Assembly (NCBI RefSeq): GCF_000427645.1
Contig: NZ_KE386571.1
Coordinates: forward strand, 3,058,895 to 3,122,894
DNA: 64,000 nucleotides
Direction of reading: 5' to 3'
Source of the DNA: Sphingomonas phyllosphaerae FA2
Lineage (GTDB): Bacteria; Pseudomonadota; Alphaproteobacteria; Sphingomonadales; Sphingomonadaceae
In this document: positions 26,698-35,458 of the stretch, in pieces
Layout of the letters: each line of letters begins with the position of its first letter
Position numbering within the stretch: the first letter of the stretch is position 1
Made by a program: the position numbers and the translations under genes
The notes under the pieces: generated by a model
What the model was told of the DNA's origin: nothing
Seen by the model: only the letters and a program-made list of their open reading frames with translations
The model's database searches: none

Positions 26698-27566
26698 CCG
26701 CCGCGACCGCCCGCCTGCTCGACACCGCGCGTGACGGCTGGACGATGACCGGCGTGCTGGCGGTGATGATCTTCCTGGCGGTGCTGGCGACCGCGAGCGG
26801 CGTCGGTACCGCGACCGCCGGCCGCGCGCTGGGTGCGGCGATCGAGGGGCAGGTGACGGTGCAGCTCGTCTCGGGCGATGCCGCGACGCGCGCGCGTCGT
26901 GCGACGCAGGCGGTCGCCGCGTTGCGCCGGCTGCCGGGCGTGTCGCGCGTGACCCCGGTGTCGCGCGTCGAGCTGGCACGGTTGCTCGGCCCGTGGCTGG
27001 GGAGCGCGGCTGGTGAGGATGATCTGCCGGTACCGGCACTGATCGACGTAACGGTGGTACCGAGCGGAGAGGTGGTGGGTAAAATCCGGCGCATCGTGGC
27101 ACCGCTCGACCCCGCCATGCGCATCGACGCCCACGGTTTGGCGCTGGAAGGTACCCGGGCGCTGCTGAAGACCGTCACCCTGCTCGCCGCGGCGATCGTC
27201 GCGCTGATGATCGCCGCGGGGATGGCGATGGTGCTACTCGCGACCCGCGCCGGTCTGACCGCACATCAGCTATCGATCGAGGTGATGCACCGTCTTGGCG
27301 CTACTGACGGGCAGGTCGCGACCCTGTTCTGCCGCCGGATGGCGCGCGATGCGGCGCTGGCAGCGGTGATCGGCGCGCCGACGGCCTGGGGGGTGATCCT
27401 GCTGCTTGGTCAGGCTGTTGCGGGGTCCGGGGCGCAGTTGCTCGGCGGGATGACTCTCGGACGCGCCGGCTGGGGTGTGGCGATCGCCTTGCCGATCGCG
27501 TTCGTCGCCTTGGCGGCGCTGGTCGCTTATCTGGCGGTACGCCGCGCGCTGGGGCGGCTGACATGA
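26694..27566 (+). CDS. ftsX: Cell-division membrane protein FtsX
   Basis: 290 residues. Four membrane helices (about 20-40, 160-185, 225-245, 260-280) flank a periplasmic domain, the FtsX/ABC3 layout. It passes the ATPase signal from FtsE to periplasmic murein hydrolase regulators. ATGA overlaps at both ends couple it to ftsE and to the DUF218 gene. Confidence 0.92.
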   Translation: MTAATARLLDTARDGWTMTGVLAVMIFLAVLATASGVGTATAGRALGAAIEGQVTVQLVSGDAATRARRATQAVAALRRLPGVSRVTPVSRVELARLLGPWLGSAAGEDDLPVPALIDVTVVPSGEVVGKIRRIVAPLDPAMRIDAHGLALEGTRALLKTVTLLAAAIVALMIAAGMAMVLLATRAGLTAHQLSIEVMHRLGATDGQVATLFCRRMARDAALAAVIGAPTAWGVILLLGQAVAGSGAQLLGGMTLGRAGWGVAIALPIAFVALAALVAYLAVRRALGRLT

Positions 27567-28099
27567 TCCGGCGTGTCGTCGCCTTGGCGTTGTTGCTGTG
27601 GATGCTGGGCTTTGCGGTGTTCATGCTGGCCCTGCCGCAGCCCGCCGATCCCGGGCTGCGCACCGACGGCATCGTCGTTCCGACCGGCGCGGCGGGCCGG
27701 ATCGCCCGCGGGCTCGACCTGCTCGAACACGGTCGCGCGCGGCGGATGCTGGTGACCGGCACGGCGCCAGGAGTCACGCGCGCCGATCTGACGCGGGTCG
27801 CGGGGCATGCCGCGACGATCGCCTGCTGCGTCGACCTCGGTGCCGAGGCGGTCGACACCCGCAGCAATGCCGAGGAAACCGCCGCCTGGGTGCGCGCGCG
27901 CGGCTATCGGTCGATCCGGCTGGTGACGTCGAACTGGCATGCGCGTCGCGCTGCACTGGAGCTTGGCCCGGCGCTGGGCGAAGGCGTCACGGTGGTGGTC
28001 GACGGAGTGGACGCACAGCCGACGCTGACTCAGGCATTTAATGAGTACAACAAGCTACTGCTGCGCCGGTTGGTGCTGTGGGGGGAGCGATTGCGGTGA
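27563..28099 (+). CDS. YdcF/ElyC-type DUF218 protein
   Basis: 178 residues. An N-terminal membrane anchor (about 5-25) and a DUF218 domain with GIVVPTGAAGRI, ARRMLVTG, NAEETAAW and RLVTSNWHARRA. ElyC/SanA-type homologues act in envelope polysaccharide or peptidoglycan precursor homeostasis. Position downstream of ftsEX and upstream of plsC fits an envelope role. It overlaps plsC as GTGA. Confidence 0.85.
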   Translation: MIRRVVALALLLWMLGFAVFMLALPQPADPGLRTDGIVVPTGAAGRIARGLDLLEHGRARRMLVTGTAPGVTRADLTRVAGHAATIACCVDLGAEAVDTRSNAEETAAWVRARGYRSIRLVTSNWHARRAALELGPALGEGVTVVVDGVDAQPTLTQAFNEYNKLLLRRLVLWGERLR

Positions 28100-28779
28100 A
28101 CTGGCTGCGCACGATCGTGTTTCGCGCGATCTTCTATCTTGCCTCGGTACCGATCGTCGCGACGACACCGATCGCGGCGCTGTTCGGGCAACGCGTGGTG
28201 ATCGCGCATGCCGATCGCTGGTCGCGGCTCCACCGGGTGCTGATGCGCCTGATCCTCGGCATCCGCGCGAAGGTGGAAGGCGAGGTGCCGGTCGGGCAAT
28301 TCCTCTACGTCGCCAAGCATGAAGCGATGTACGAGACCTTGGAGCTGCAACTGATCCTCGGCTCTCCGGCAATGGTGCTCAAGCGCGAGTTGATGCGCAT
28401 CCCGCTGTGGGGCTGGTCGGCAGTGCAATATGGCGCGATCGTCGTCGATCGCGAGGCGTCGGCCAAGGCGCTGCGAGCGATGATGAAAGAGGCGGCGGTG
28501 GTGCGCGCGACCGGACGCTCGGTGGTGGTCTATGCCGAGGGAACGCGAGTGCCGCATGGCGAGTCGCCGCCGCTACGTTCCGGCTTTGCGGGTCTGTACA
28601 AGGCGCTGGCGCTGCCGGTGGTACCGATCGCGCTAGACAGCGGGCGCTTGCTCCCGAAGAAGGGGGCGAAGAAACCGGGCGTGATCACGATACGGATCGG
28701 CGAAGCGATCCCGCCGGGGTTGCCGCGCGCCGAGGCCGAGGCGCGCGTCCATGCCGCGATCAACGCGCTCAATCATTGA
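28096..28779 (+). CDS. plsC: 1-acyl-sn-glycerol-3-phosphate acyltransferase (PlsC family)
   Basis: 227 residues. The N-terminal hydrophobic segment anchors it in the membrane; acyltransferase motif I is KHEAMYETLE (H-x4-E instead of the usual H-x4-D), motif III is YAEGTRVPHGE, and motif IV VVPIALDSG. It makes phosphatidic acid from lysophosphatidic acid. The GTG at 28096 overlaps the upstream stop. It is the last gene of ftsE-ftsX-ydcF-plsC. Confidence 0.88.
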   Translation: MNWLRTIVFRAIFYLASVPIVATTPIAALFGQRVVIAHADRWSRLHRVLMRLILGIRAKVEGEVPVGQFLYVAKHEAMYETLELQLILGSPAMVLKRELMRIPLWGWSAVQYGAIVVDREASAKALRAMMKEAAVVRATGRSVVVYAEGTRVPHGESPPLRSGFAGLYKALALPVVPIALDSGRLLPKKGAKKPGVITIRIGEAIPPGLPRAEAEARVHAAINALNH

Positions 28780-28783
28780 GCGA

Positions 28784-29314
28784 TCAGGCTTTTCCTTCAA
28801 GCTTCGCCTTCAGTCCGGCCAGCGCGCTGAACGCACCCGCCTCCTCCTCGCTGATCACTCCTGCCTGCTTCAGCACGGCGGCGGCGTCCGGGCTGCGCGG
28901 AAACGGATCGAGCGCGAGCGCCATCGTCTCCGCCGCCGCTTCGCCGAGGTCGATGCCGCCACCCTCGATCTCGATCGTATCGAGCGCGTCGCCGGAAAGT
29001 TCGACTTCCTCTTCGCCACCGGTCGCGGTGGCGGGCTCCACGAAGCGCAGCGCGACATCCTCATCGACCGTCGCCGGCAGCGGGGTGCCGGTAACGGTGC
29101 AGCTCTGCACCACCGCGGCGCTGACATGGCCGCGGGCGCTTACCGCGTTACCGTCGCGGCGGATCGCGAAGGCCGCGCTCAGGTGGTCGAGCGACACCAG
29201 GCCGAACCGGCGCGAAAGGGCGAGCCGCTCCTCGGCATTGGCCTCGATCGACACCTGACGATCTTCGCCGCCGATCATGTCGAGCCGCTCGACCCGCGAA
29301 AATTCCGTCGTCAT
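28784..29314 (-). CDS. DUF177 (YceD) family protein
   Basis: 176 residues. FSRVERLDMIG near the start, VVQSCTVTGTPLPATVDE in the middle and acidic ELSGDALDTIEIEGGGIDLGE are DUF177 features; the family is linked to 23S rRNA/ribosome biogenesis and often precedes rpmF elsewhere. Start 29314 is preferred since its ATGA overlaps the upstream stop and GGAAGG lies 9 nt before; 29320 is possible. Confidence 0.85.
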   Translation of the reverse strand: MTTEFSRVERLDMIGGEDRQVSIEANAEERLALSRRFGLVSLDHLSAAFAIRRDGNAVSARGHVSAAVVQSCTVTGTPLPATVDEDVALRFVEPATATGGEEEVELSGDALDTIEIEGGGIDLGEAAAETMALALDPFPRSPDAAAVLKQAGVISEEEAGAFSALAGLKAKLEGKA

Positions 29315-29820
29315 GCCCATCGTCCTTCCATCAATTGCAGCAGCGGGACGCCGTTCAGCGACTCGCGGAACGCGGTCAGCTCCCGACGCACATGCGTGAC
29401 CGCGGCGGCATCCGGCGCCTGTCCGCGGTAAAGATTGCGGACCAGCGCGGCGTCGAAGTCGCCACCTGCGAGCCCGTCGCGATACGCGCCCAGCCGGCCA
29501 CCAAGCATCCCCATCATCCGGCCGACATGTTTGCCGACCACCATGTCGCCGAAGCCGATCTGCCGCACCTGCGCGTCCATGTCGTCGACGAAACGCTCGG
29601 TCAGCCGTGCGATCGGCTCTGCATCGTGCGGGTCTTCCTCCAGCCGCAGCAGCACCATCGCCAGCACCGCCGCGACCATGTCGAACCGCCCGTCGAGCGT
29701 ATCGGGCACCGCGCCGTCCAGATACCAGTGCGGGGCACGGGCGCGGGCGATGACCGCATCGTACAGCGGCAAGGCGGCATCGCGATCGCGCCGTCCCAAT
29801 ACCTTCGTCAACCAGCCCAC
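29311..29820 (-). CDS. Ubiquinol-cytochrome c chaperone (CBP3 family)
   Basis: 169 residues. LYDAVIARARAPHWYLDGAVPDTLDGRFDM (about 19-48) is the alphaproteobacterial CBP3 signature; it aids assembly of cytochrome bc1. The start is GTG 29820 with AAAGGG about 11 nt upstream. It is co-transcribed with the DUF177 gene by 4 bp overlap. Confidence 0.88.
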   Translation of the reverse strand: MGWLTKVLGRRDRDAALPLYDAVIARARAPHWYLDGAVPDTLDGRFDMVAAVLAMVLLRLEEDPHDAEPIARLTERFVDDMDAQVRQIGFGDMVVGKHVGRMMGMLGGRLGAYRDGLAGGDFDAALVRNLYRGQAPDAAAVTHVRRELTAFRESLNGVPLLQLMEGRWA

Positions 29821-29939
29821 CGTTTCATCCCTTTGCCGTTCCGCGCGATCCATTCGGCCGCGCGCTTGTTTCGCCGCGCCGCTGGGCATATTGAGGCGGA
29901 CGGCCGCAATGTCCACGCGCGCCTGTGACCGGAGTATCG

Positions 29940-30407
29940 ATGCGCCCGCTGATCTTCCTTGCCCTGGCCGGCGTTCTTGCCGCGGGCTGTGCTCCGCTCC
30001 GCTCGCATCAGGGCTATATCGTCGATGCCGATCTGGTGAACGCGATCCAGCCGGGGGTCGACAATCGCCAGTCGGTGCTCGCCACACTGGGCACGCCCAG
30101 CTTCGCCAGTCAGTTCAACCAGGGTGACTGGTATTATATCGCGCGCGATAGCCGCAATTATGCGTTCAACGCCCCGCGTCCGAAGGATCAGCTGACGCTG
30201 CAGATCAGCTTCGACCAGGCGGGCAACGTCAGCGCGATCCGCAAGTCGGGTGTGGAGCAGGTCGTCAGCCTGAAGCCATATGGCAAGACCACCCCGACGC
30301 TGGGCCGCGAGCGTGGCTTCTTCCAGGATCTGTTCGGCAATATTGGTGCCGTCGGTGCGGCGGGTGCGCCGGGCGGGGCGGGGCCGACCGGGCGTAACGG
30401 CCAGTAA
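29940..30407 (+). CDS. bamE: Outer-membrane assembly lipoprotein BamE
   Basis: 155 residues. Signal peptide with lipobox LAAGC (about 15-19), then the SmpA/OmlA fold (VNAIQPGVDNRQSVLATLGTPS). It is part of the Bam complex that inserts outer-membrane barrels. The Gly/Pro-rich tail after about 130 is low complexity. ATG 29940 has GGAG 5 nt upstream. It is divergent from the CBP3 gene (119 bp). Confidence 0.9.
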   Translation: MRPLIFLALAGVLAAGCAPLRSHQGYIVDADLVNAIQPGVDNRQSVLATLGTPSFASQFNQGDWYYIARDSRNYAFNAPRPKDQLTLQISFDQAGNVSAIRKSGVEQVVSLKPYGKTTPTLGRERGFFQDLFGNIGAVGAAGAPGGAGPTGRNGQ

Positions 30408-30524
30408 TTTCGATCCTTTCTGATCGCTGACGCCCGCGTTCGCGGACCGTTCAGCGCCACGCCGGCAATGATCCTCCATCAACGGCGCGACACAGGGTCG
30501 CGCCGCCGCGAAGGAGGATCAGTG

Positions 30525-31070
30525 ATGCGTAACCTTGTCACCGCCGCTTTGCTTGCCGCCACCGCGCTGTCGGGCGTCGTGGCGTCGGCACCGGCCGCCG
30601 CACAGTCGCGCGAGGAATTGCGCCGGGACCGGCAGGACATCCGGCACGAGGCGCGGCAGCTCGACCGTGCCCGCGCCCGGGGCGACTGGCGCGACGTCCG
30701 TGAGCAGCGCCGTGACCTGCGGGAAGCGCGTCAGGAATATCGCGAGGACCGCCGCGACGTGCGCCAGCAACGCCAATGGCAGCGTGACCGGCGCGAGTGG
30801 CGCGCCGATATGCAGCGCTGGCGGGCCGGGCACCGCGATCTGTACGCGCGGGGTGGCTGGCAGGCACCGTTCCGCTACCAATCGTTCCGTCCCGGTGCGC
30901 GGATTGGCGCGAATTATTGCGGCGCGCGCTACGTAATTGCCGATCCGTGGCGCTATCGTCTGCCCGCGGCACCGCTTCGGGCACGCTGGGTGCGTCATTA
31001 TGACGACGCGGTGCTCGTCGATTACCGTCGTGGGATCGTTCTGGACGTCGTGCGCGGCTTCTACTTCTGA
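30525..31070 (+). CDS. RcnB-like exported protein
   Basis: 181 residues: signal peptide (1-26, ending PAAAQS), a long Arg/Asp/Glu-rich helical segment (about 30-115, highly charged coiled-coil-like), then an RcnB-type C-terminal domain (WRYRLPAAPLRARWVRHYDD, ending DVVRGFYF). RcnB links to nickel/cobalt handling in enterics; here the role is unknown. AAGGAGG 7 nt before ATG 30525 fixes the start. Confidence 0.82.
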   Translation: MRNLVTAALLAATALSGVVASAPAAAQSREELRRDRQDIRHEARQLDRARARGDWRDVREQRRDLREARQEYREDRRDVRQQRQWQRDRREWRADMQRWRAGHRDLYARGGWQAPFRYQSFRPGARIGANYCGARYVIADPWRYRLPAAPLRARWVRHYDDAVLVDYRRGIVLDVVRGFYF

Positions 31071-31082
31071 CGCCGGTGATTC

Positions 31083-31114
31083 GGCCGCGCCGCCAATAAC
31101 GCGGCGGCGCGGCC
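31083..31114. terminator. Long GC hairpin after the rcnB-like gene
   Basis: GGCCGCGCCGC and GCGGCGCGGCC pair perfectly (11 bp) around a short A/T loop, 13 bp after the stop. No T-tract. 31115-31292 holds a further weak palindrome but no gene. Confidence 0.55.
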
Positions 31115-31292
31115 GGTACCGGCTTGGGTCGGCACCGGTCCCGAAAGGGGGAAAGGGGACCGCACCGGCAACGTTCGGTCGCTAATTCGGTTCGTAGGTC
31201 AGAACGCTTCTTCGGCGTCGTTGCTTTTCTGCCACAGTCCCGCCATCGATGTGGCGGTCGTGGGGGGCAGGCAACATGGGTCGCGAGGCGCA

Positions 31293-32666
31293 ATGATGAT
31301 CGGGCCGGGCGCGCTGCTGGTCGCGTTCGACCGCGCCGTGGCGGAGCTGGCCCTGTTCGCGGCGGTCGTCATCCTGCTGGGCGGGGTGGACGATGTCCTG
31401 ATGGATCTGGTGTGGTGGCGCGTGCGGCGGCGCGAGCCGAACCGCGCCGATCTTCCCGCCGCGCCGCCGCTGCCGTTGGCGGTCTTCGTGCCGGCCTGGG
31501 ACGAGCAGCACGTGATCGGCGCGATGCTGCGCGCGACGCTGACGCGCTACGATCATCCGGATTACCGGCTGTACGTCGGCTGCTATCCCAACGACCCCGG
31601 CACCCTGGATGCGGTTGCCGAGGTGGCGTCCCACGATGCGCGGGTGCGCCGCGTGGTGGTCACGCACGATGGCCCGACCACCAAGGCCGATTGCCTGAAC
31701 CAGCTATGGCGTGCGCTGGTGTCGGACGATGTTGACAGCGGACGGGTGACCGCGGCGATCGTGCTCCACGATGCGGAGGATGTCGTCGATCCGGCCGAGT
31801 TGCGGGTGTTCGACGACCATCTGCGCGACGCGGCGCTGGTGCAATTGCCGGTGGTGCCGCTGATCGATGCGCGGCGGCGGCTGGTCTCGGGTCATTATGC
31901 CGACGAGTTTGCCGAATCGCATCGGCGCGACCTGGCGGTCCGTTCCGCGCTGGAAGCGGCGGTGCCGCTGGCGGGGGTCGGGTGCGCGATCCGGCGCGAT
32001 GCGCTGGAGCGGCTCGAGGCCGGCGGTGGCGCGCCGTTCGAGCCGCACAGCCTGACCGAGGATTACGAACTCGGCTTGCGGGTCGCCTCGCTGGGTTTGC
32101 GCGCGCGGTTCGTGCGCTGGCGCGATAGCGGCGGGCGGCGGTTGATCGCGACACGGGCGTATTTTCCCGACACGATCGACACCGCCGTGCGCCAGAAGGC
32201 GCGCTGGGTAACGGGAATCGCGCTGTCGGGCTGGGACCGTACCGGCTGGGGCGCGCGCGCACATGCTGCCGAATATTGGATGCGGATGCGCGACCGGCGC
32301 GGATTGCTGGCCGTGGCGGCGCTGGTCGCCGCCTATCTGGCGCTCGTCGGCTGGGGCATATCGTCGCTGGCCCATGCCGTTACCCGCAGCGAGGCGGCGG
32401 CGGTCGGCCCGGGACTGCGCGTGCTGTTGATGCTCAACACCGGTTTGTTGTGCTGGCGGCTGAGCGCGCGGGCACTGCACACCGCCGCCGAACATGGCTG
32501 GCGTGAGGGGTGCTGGTCGCTACCGCGCGCACTCGTCGCCAACTATATCGCGATGCTGGCGGCGCGACGCGCCCTGGTGCGCTATGTCGCGACCCTGTTG
32601 GGTGCCGCACCGCTCTGGGACAAGACCGCGCACCGCTTCCCCGAACAGCTGCCGGACGTGTCGTGA
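31293..32666 (+). CDS. NfrB-like membrane glycosyltransferase (GT2)
   Basis: 457 residues. N-terminal membrane segment (about 10-32), GT2 catalytic domain with VFVPAWDEQHVI, the metal-binding IVLHDAEDVV (DAED), TEDYELGLR and QKARWVTGI (QxxRW), then C-terminal helices (about 350-370 and 375-395). This set matches NfrB (phage N4 adsorption protein B), a cyclic-di-GMP-linked polysaccharide synthase in E. coli; here no MshEN domain is visible. It overlaps the next gene as GTGA. ATG 31293 is preferred over 31221. Confidence 0.82.
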   Translation: MMIGPGALLVAFDRAVAELALFAAVVILLGGVDDVLMDLVWWRVRRREPNRADLPAAPPLPLAVFVPAWDEQHVIGAMLRATLTRYDHPDYRLYVGCYPNDPGTLDAVAEVASHDARVRRVVVTHDGPTTKADCLNQLWRALVSDDVDSGRVTAAIVLHDAEDVVDPAELRVFDDHLRDAALVQLPVVPLIDARRRLVSGHYADEFAESHRRDLAVRSALEAAVPLAGVGCAIRRDALERLEAGGGAPFEPHSLTEDYELGLRVASLGLRARFVRWRDSGGRRLIATRAYFPDTIDTAVRQKARWVTGIALSGWDRTGWGARAHAAEYWMRMRDRRGLLAVAALVAAYLALVGWGISSLAHAVTRSEAAAVGPGLRVLLMLNTGLLCWRLSARALHTAAEHGWREGCWSLPRALVANYIAMLAARRALVRYVATLLGAAPLWDKTAHRFPEQLPDVS

Positions 32667-33679
32667 AAAGGGGCGGGCGACCGCTGCGCTTTCTGGTGCT
32701 GGTGTTCGGCGCGTGGATCGGGCTTCGGACCTGGCAGCTCTGGCCCGACCCGCCGGTGCCGGAGATGTTCCGGCAGGTCGTACGACGGAGCGCGACGCTG
32801 CGCGATCCACCGCGAACGGTGATCGTGTCGCGATCCACGAGCGACGTCGCCCCGGCACCTTCGGCACCGCCGAACCAACAAGCGGTCGCAGCGCTGCGGT
32901 TCGCGGCGGGAAGTGCGGCGGCGGACGTCGTTGCATCGGCGGCGCAGGTCGATCCTGCGGAAAAGGAACGAGCTTCATCAGCCTATACCCTCGGGCTGCT
33001 CGGGATGGTCCGCTACGGTACCCCTGCGCCGCCGGCATCCGGTGCGCGGCGCTGGTCGGCGAGCGGCTGGGCAATGCTGCGCGAAAGCGGCGCAGGGGGC
33101 GGGGTGGCGACGCCACAATTGGGCGGTTCGCAAGCGGGGATCAGGATCGCCCGGACACTCGACCAAGCGAGCCGTCTTGCCCTCGTCGCGCGGGTCGCAG
33201 CGGCGCTCGATACCCGCCAGCAGGAAGCGGCGCTCGGTCTCGACTGGCAACCGACCGCCTTGCCGGTACGCATCGTCGCGGAACGGCGGATCGGGCTTGC
33301 CAACCAACGTGGTGGCACGGCCATCGGGCTGGTCGGTGGGGCGACCGATCGGCCGCTGCCGGGCGGCCTTCGGCTCGACGGCTATGCACAGGCCGGGGCG
33401 CTGATCCGCGATCGCGTCGAAGGTTATGCCGATGGCGCGCTTCACCTCACCCGGCAGGTCGTGAGCAGGGGCGGGAGGACGACCATCGCGCTGGGGCTTG
33501 GCCTGTGGGGCGGGGCGCAGCGCGACGCGGGACGATTGGATATTGGGCCCGCAGCGACGCTCGATCTACCCGTCGGAAGCGCGTCGCACCTGCGACTCGC
33601 GGTCGAGTGGCGGCAGCGTATCGTCGGCGATGCGCGCCCGGCGTCCGGGCCGGCGCTGTCGATCGGCACCGACTATTGA
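32663..33679 (+). CDS. Exported protein resembling the NfrA C-terminus
   Basis: 338 residues. N-terminal membrane/signal segment (about 7-22), a Pro/Ala-rich linker, then from about 115 a beta-rich domain (LGLDWQPTALPVRIVAERRIG, LRLDGYAQAGALIRDRVEGYADG, LRLAVEWRQRI) like the C-terminal part of NfrA (N4 adsorption protein A), but without TPR repeats. Probably the outer-membrane/export partner of the glycosyltransferase. Start GTG 32663 overlaps the upstream stop. Assignment is by pattern, not search. Confidence 0.65.
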   Translation: MKRGGRPLRFLVLVFGAWIGLRTWQLWPDPPVPEMFRQVVRRSATLRDPPRTVIVSRSTSDVAPAPSAPPNQQAVAALRFAAGSAAADVVASAAQVDPAEKERASSAYTLGLLGMVRYGTPAPPASGARRWSASGWAMLRESGAGGGVATPQLGGSQAGIRIARTLDQASRLALVARVAAALDTRQQEAALGLDWQPTALPVRIVAERRIGLANQRGGTAIGLVGGATDRPLPGGLRLDGYAQAGALIRDRVEGYADGALHLTRQVVSRGGRTTIALGLGLWGGAQRDAGRLDIGPAATLDLPVGSASHLRLAVEWRQRIVGDARPASGPALSIGTDY

Positions 33680-33719
33680 TGGCATCGCGCCCGCGAAACG
33701 GCTAGCGCTTCGAGCCGTC

Positions 33720-34634
33720 ATGGACATCTATCTGCCGATCGCGAACCTGTCGGTGAACGCACTGGTGATGATCGCGCTGGGCGCGGGCGTCGGCCTGCTG
33801 TCGGGGATGTTCGGGGTCGGCGGCGGGTTCCTGACCACGCCGCTGCTGATCGTTTACGGCATCCCGCCGACCGTCGCCGCGGCCTCGGCCGCCAGCCAGG
33901 TGACGGGCGCGAGCGTGTCGGGGGTGTTTGCGCATTTCCGGCGCGGCGGGGTCGATACGCGAATGGGGACGGTGCTGGTGATCGGCGGCGTCATCGGCTC
34001 GCTGTTCGGCGCGTGGTTGTTCCGACTGCTCCAGCAATGGGGACAGATCGATACGACGATCGCGATCACCTATGTGCTGCTGCTCGGTTCGATCGGCTTC
34101 ATGATGCTGAAGGAAGCGGTCGACGCGATCCTGATCGCCAAGGGGCGGCGGAGCGCACCGGCGCGGCGGCGGCGGCACCATCCGCTGGTCGCCAGCCTGC
34201 CGTTCCGCACGCGCTTCTATGCCTCCGGGCTGTACATCTCGCCGCTTGCGCCGCTTTTGCTCGGCTTCTTCACCGGCATCCTGACGATCCTGCTCGGGGT
34301 CGGCGGCGGGTTCGTGCTGGTGCCGGCGATGATCTATCTGCTCGGCATGTCGACCGCGGTGGTGGTGGGGACCAGCCTGTTCCAGATCCTGTTCGTCACC
34401 GCCGCCGCCACGCTGGTGCACGCGACCACCACCAAGGCGGTCGATATCGTGCTGGCGGGATTGCTGCTGATCGGATCGGTGGTCGGTGCGCAGGTCGGCG
34501 CGCGCTTCGCAGCCAAGGCGCGGCCGGAATATCTGCGGCTCGCGCTCGCGCTGATGGTGCTGTTGGTGGCGGGGCGGATCGCGCTGGGGCTCGGCTGGCG
34601 GCCCGACGAAATCTATACGGTCGAGCTGTCGTGA
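33720..34634 (+). CDS. TauE/SafE (TSUP) permease
   Basis: 304 residues, about eight membrane helices. Two inverted halves each carry the GxxxGxxxGVGGGF-type motif (SGMFGVGGGFLTTP near 30-43; TILLGVGGGFVLVP near 190-203). TSUP proteins export or import sulfite, sulfonates, or C2 anions. It overlaps the next gene as GTGA. Confidence 0.88.
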   Translation: MDIYLPIANLSVNALVMIALGAGVGLLSGMFGVGGGFLTTPLLIVYGIPPTVAAASAASQVTGASVSGVFAHFRRGGVDTRMGTVLVIGGVIGSLFGAWLFRLLQQWGQIDTTIAITYVLLLGSIGFMMLKEAVDAILIAKGRRSAPARRRRHHPLVASLPFRTRFYASGLYISPLAPLLLGFFTGILTILLGVGGGFVLVPAMIYLLGMSTAVVVGTSLFQILFVTAAATLVHATTTKAVDIVLAGLLLIGSVVGAQVGARFAAKARPEYLRLALALMVLLVAGRIALGLGWRPDEIYTVELS

Positions 34635-35386
34635 GGGCCGCGCTGCTGCTGGCCGTCGCGCCGCTGCTGATGGCGCAGGCCAAGCCGGTGCTGGTGCCCG
34701 ACGTCTCGCAGCGCGAGATCGACATCGCCTATAGCTTCGCCGGGGCCGAGCTGCTGTTGTTCGGCGCGATCATCTACCCCGGCGGCCGGACGCCGACCGA
34801 CACCAAGGGCGCGGACGTCGTGGTGGTGGTGAAGGGCCCGACCCAGTCGATCGTGATCCGCGAGAAGGAGAAGGTCGCCGGCATCTGGGTGAATGCCGGG
34901 CGGCTGCGGTATCGCTCCGCGCCGTCCTTCTATGCGGTCGCCTCGTCGCGGCCGCTGAACGAGCTGGTCGATGCGCGCACCCGCGCGATCTACGAACTTG
35001 GGCTGGGCAGCCTGCAATTGTCGCCCGCGTCCGCCGCGCCGTCGGACGTGCAGGATCGCTTCACGCGCGGGCTGGTCGAGCAACGCGTGCGCACCGGGCT
35101 GTTCTACGAAGCGCCGCGCGCGGTCGAGATCAGCGATGGCGTGCTGTACCGCGCGCGCGTCTCGATCCCGGCGCGGGTGCCGGTCGGGCGCTTCACTGCC
35201 GAAACCTTCCTGGTGCGCGACGGGCGCGTGCTGGCGGTGGCGGTGCGCGATATCGATATCCGCAAGAAGGGGTTCGAGCGGTTCGTCGCGCAGGCGGCCG
35301 ATCGCCACGAATGGCTGTACGGCGGTGCGGCGGTGCTGCTTTCGGTTGCGCTCGGCTGGGGCGCGGGGCGGCTGGCCCGGCGCTGA
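34631..35386 (+). CDS. TIGR02186 family membrane protein
   Basis: 251 residues: N-terminal signal (about 1-17), a periplasmic beta-rich domain (LVPDVSQREIDIAYSF, LLLFGAIIYPGGR, KGPTQSIVIREKEKVAGIW) and one C-terminal membrane helix (about 230-245). This is the alphaproteobacterial TIGR02186 family, which co-occurs with a TSUP permease as here. Function is unknown. Start GTG 34631. Confidence 0.82.
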   Translation: MRAALLLAVAPLLMAQAKPVLVPDVSQREIDIAYSFAGAELLLFGAIIYPGGRTPTDTKGADVVVVVKGPTQSIVIREKEKVAGIWVNAGRLRYRSAPSFYAVASSRPLNELVDARTRAIYELGLGSLQLSPASAAPSDVQDRFTRGLVEQRVRTGLFYEAPRAVEISDGVLYRARVSIPARVPVGRFTAETFLVRDGRVLAVAVRDIDIRKKGFERFVAQAADRHEWLYGGAAVLLSVALGWGAGRLARR

Positions 35387-35458
35387 GCGCGTCCACCCGA
35401 TCTTTACGGAACACGCGGTAGGGCAGGCACTTCACAGGCCTTGGACGTGCTTTCGCCC

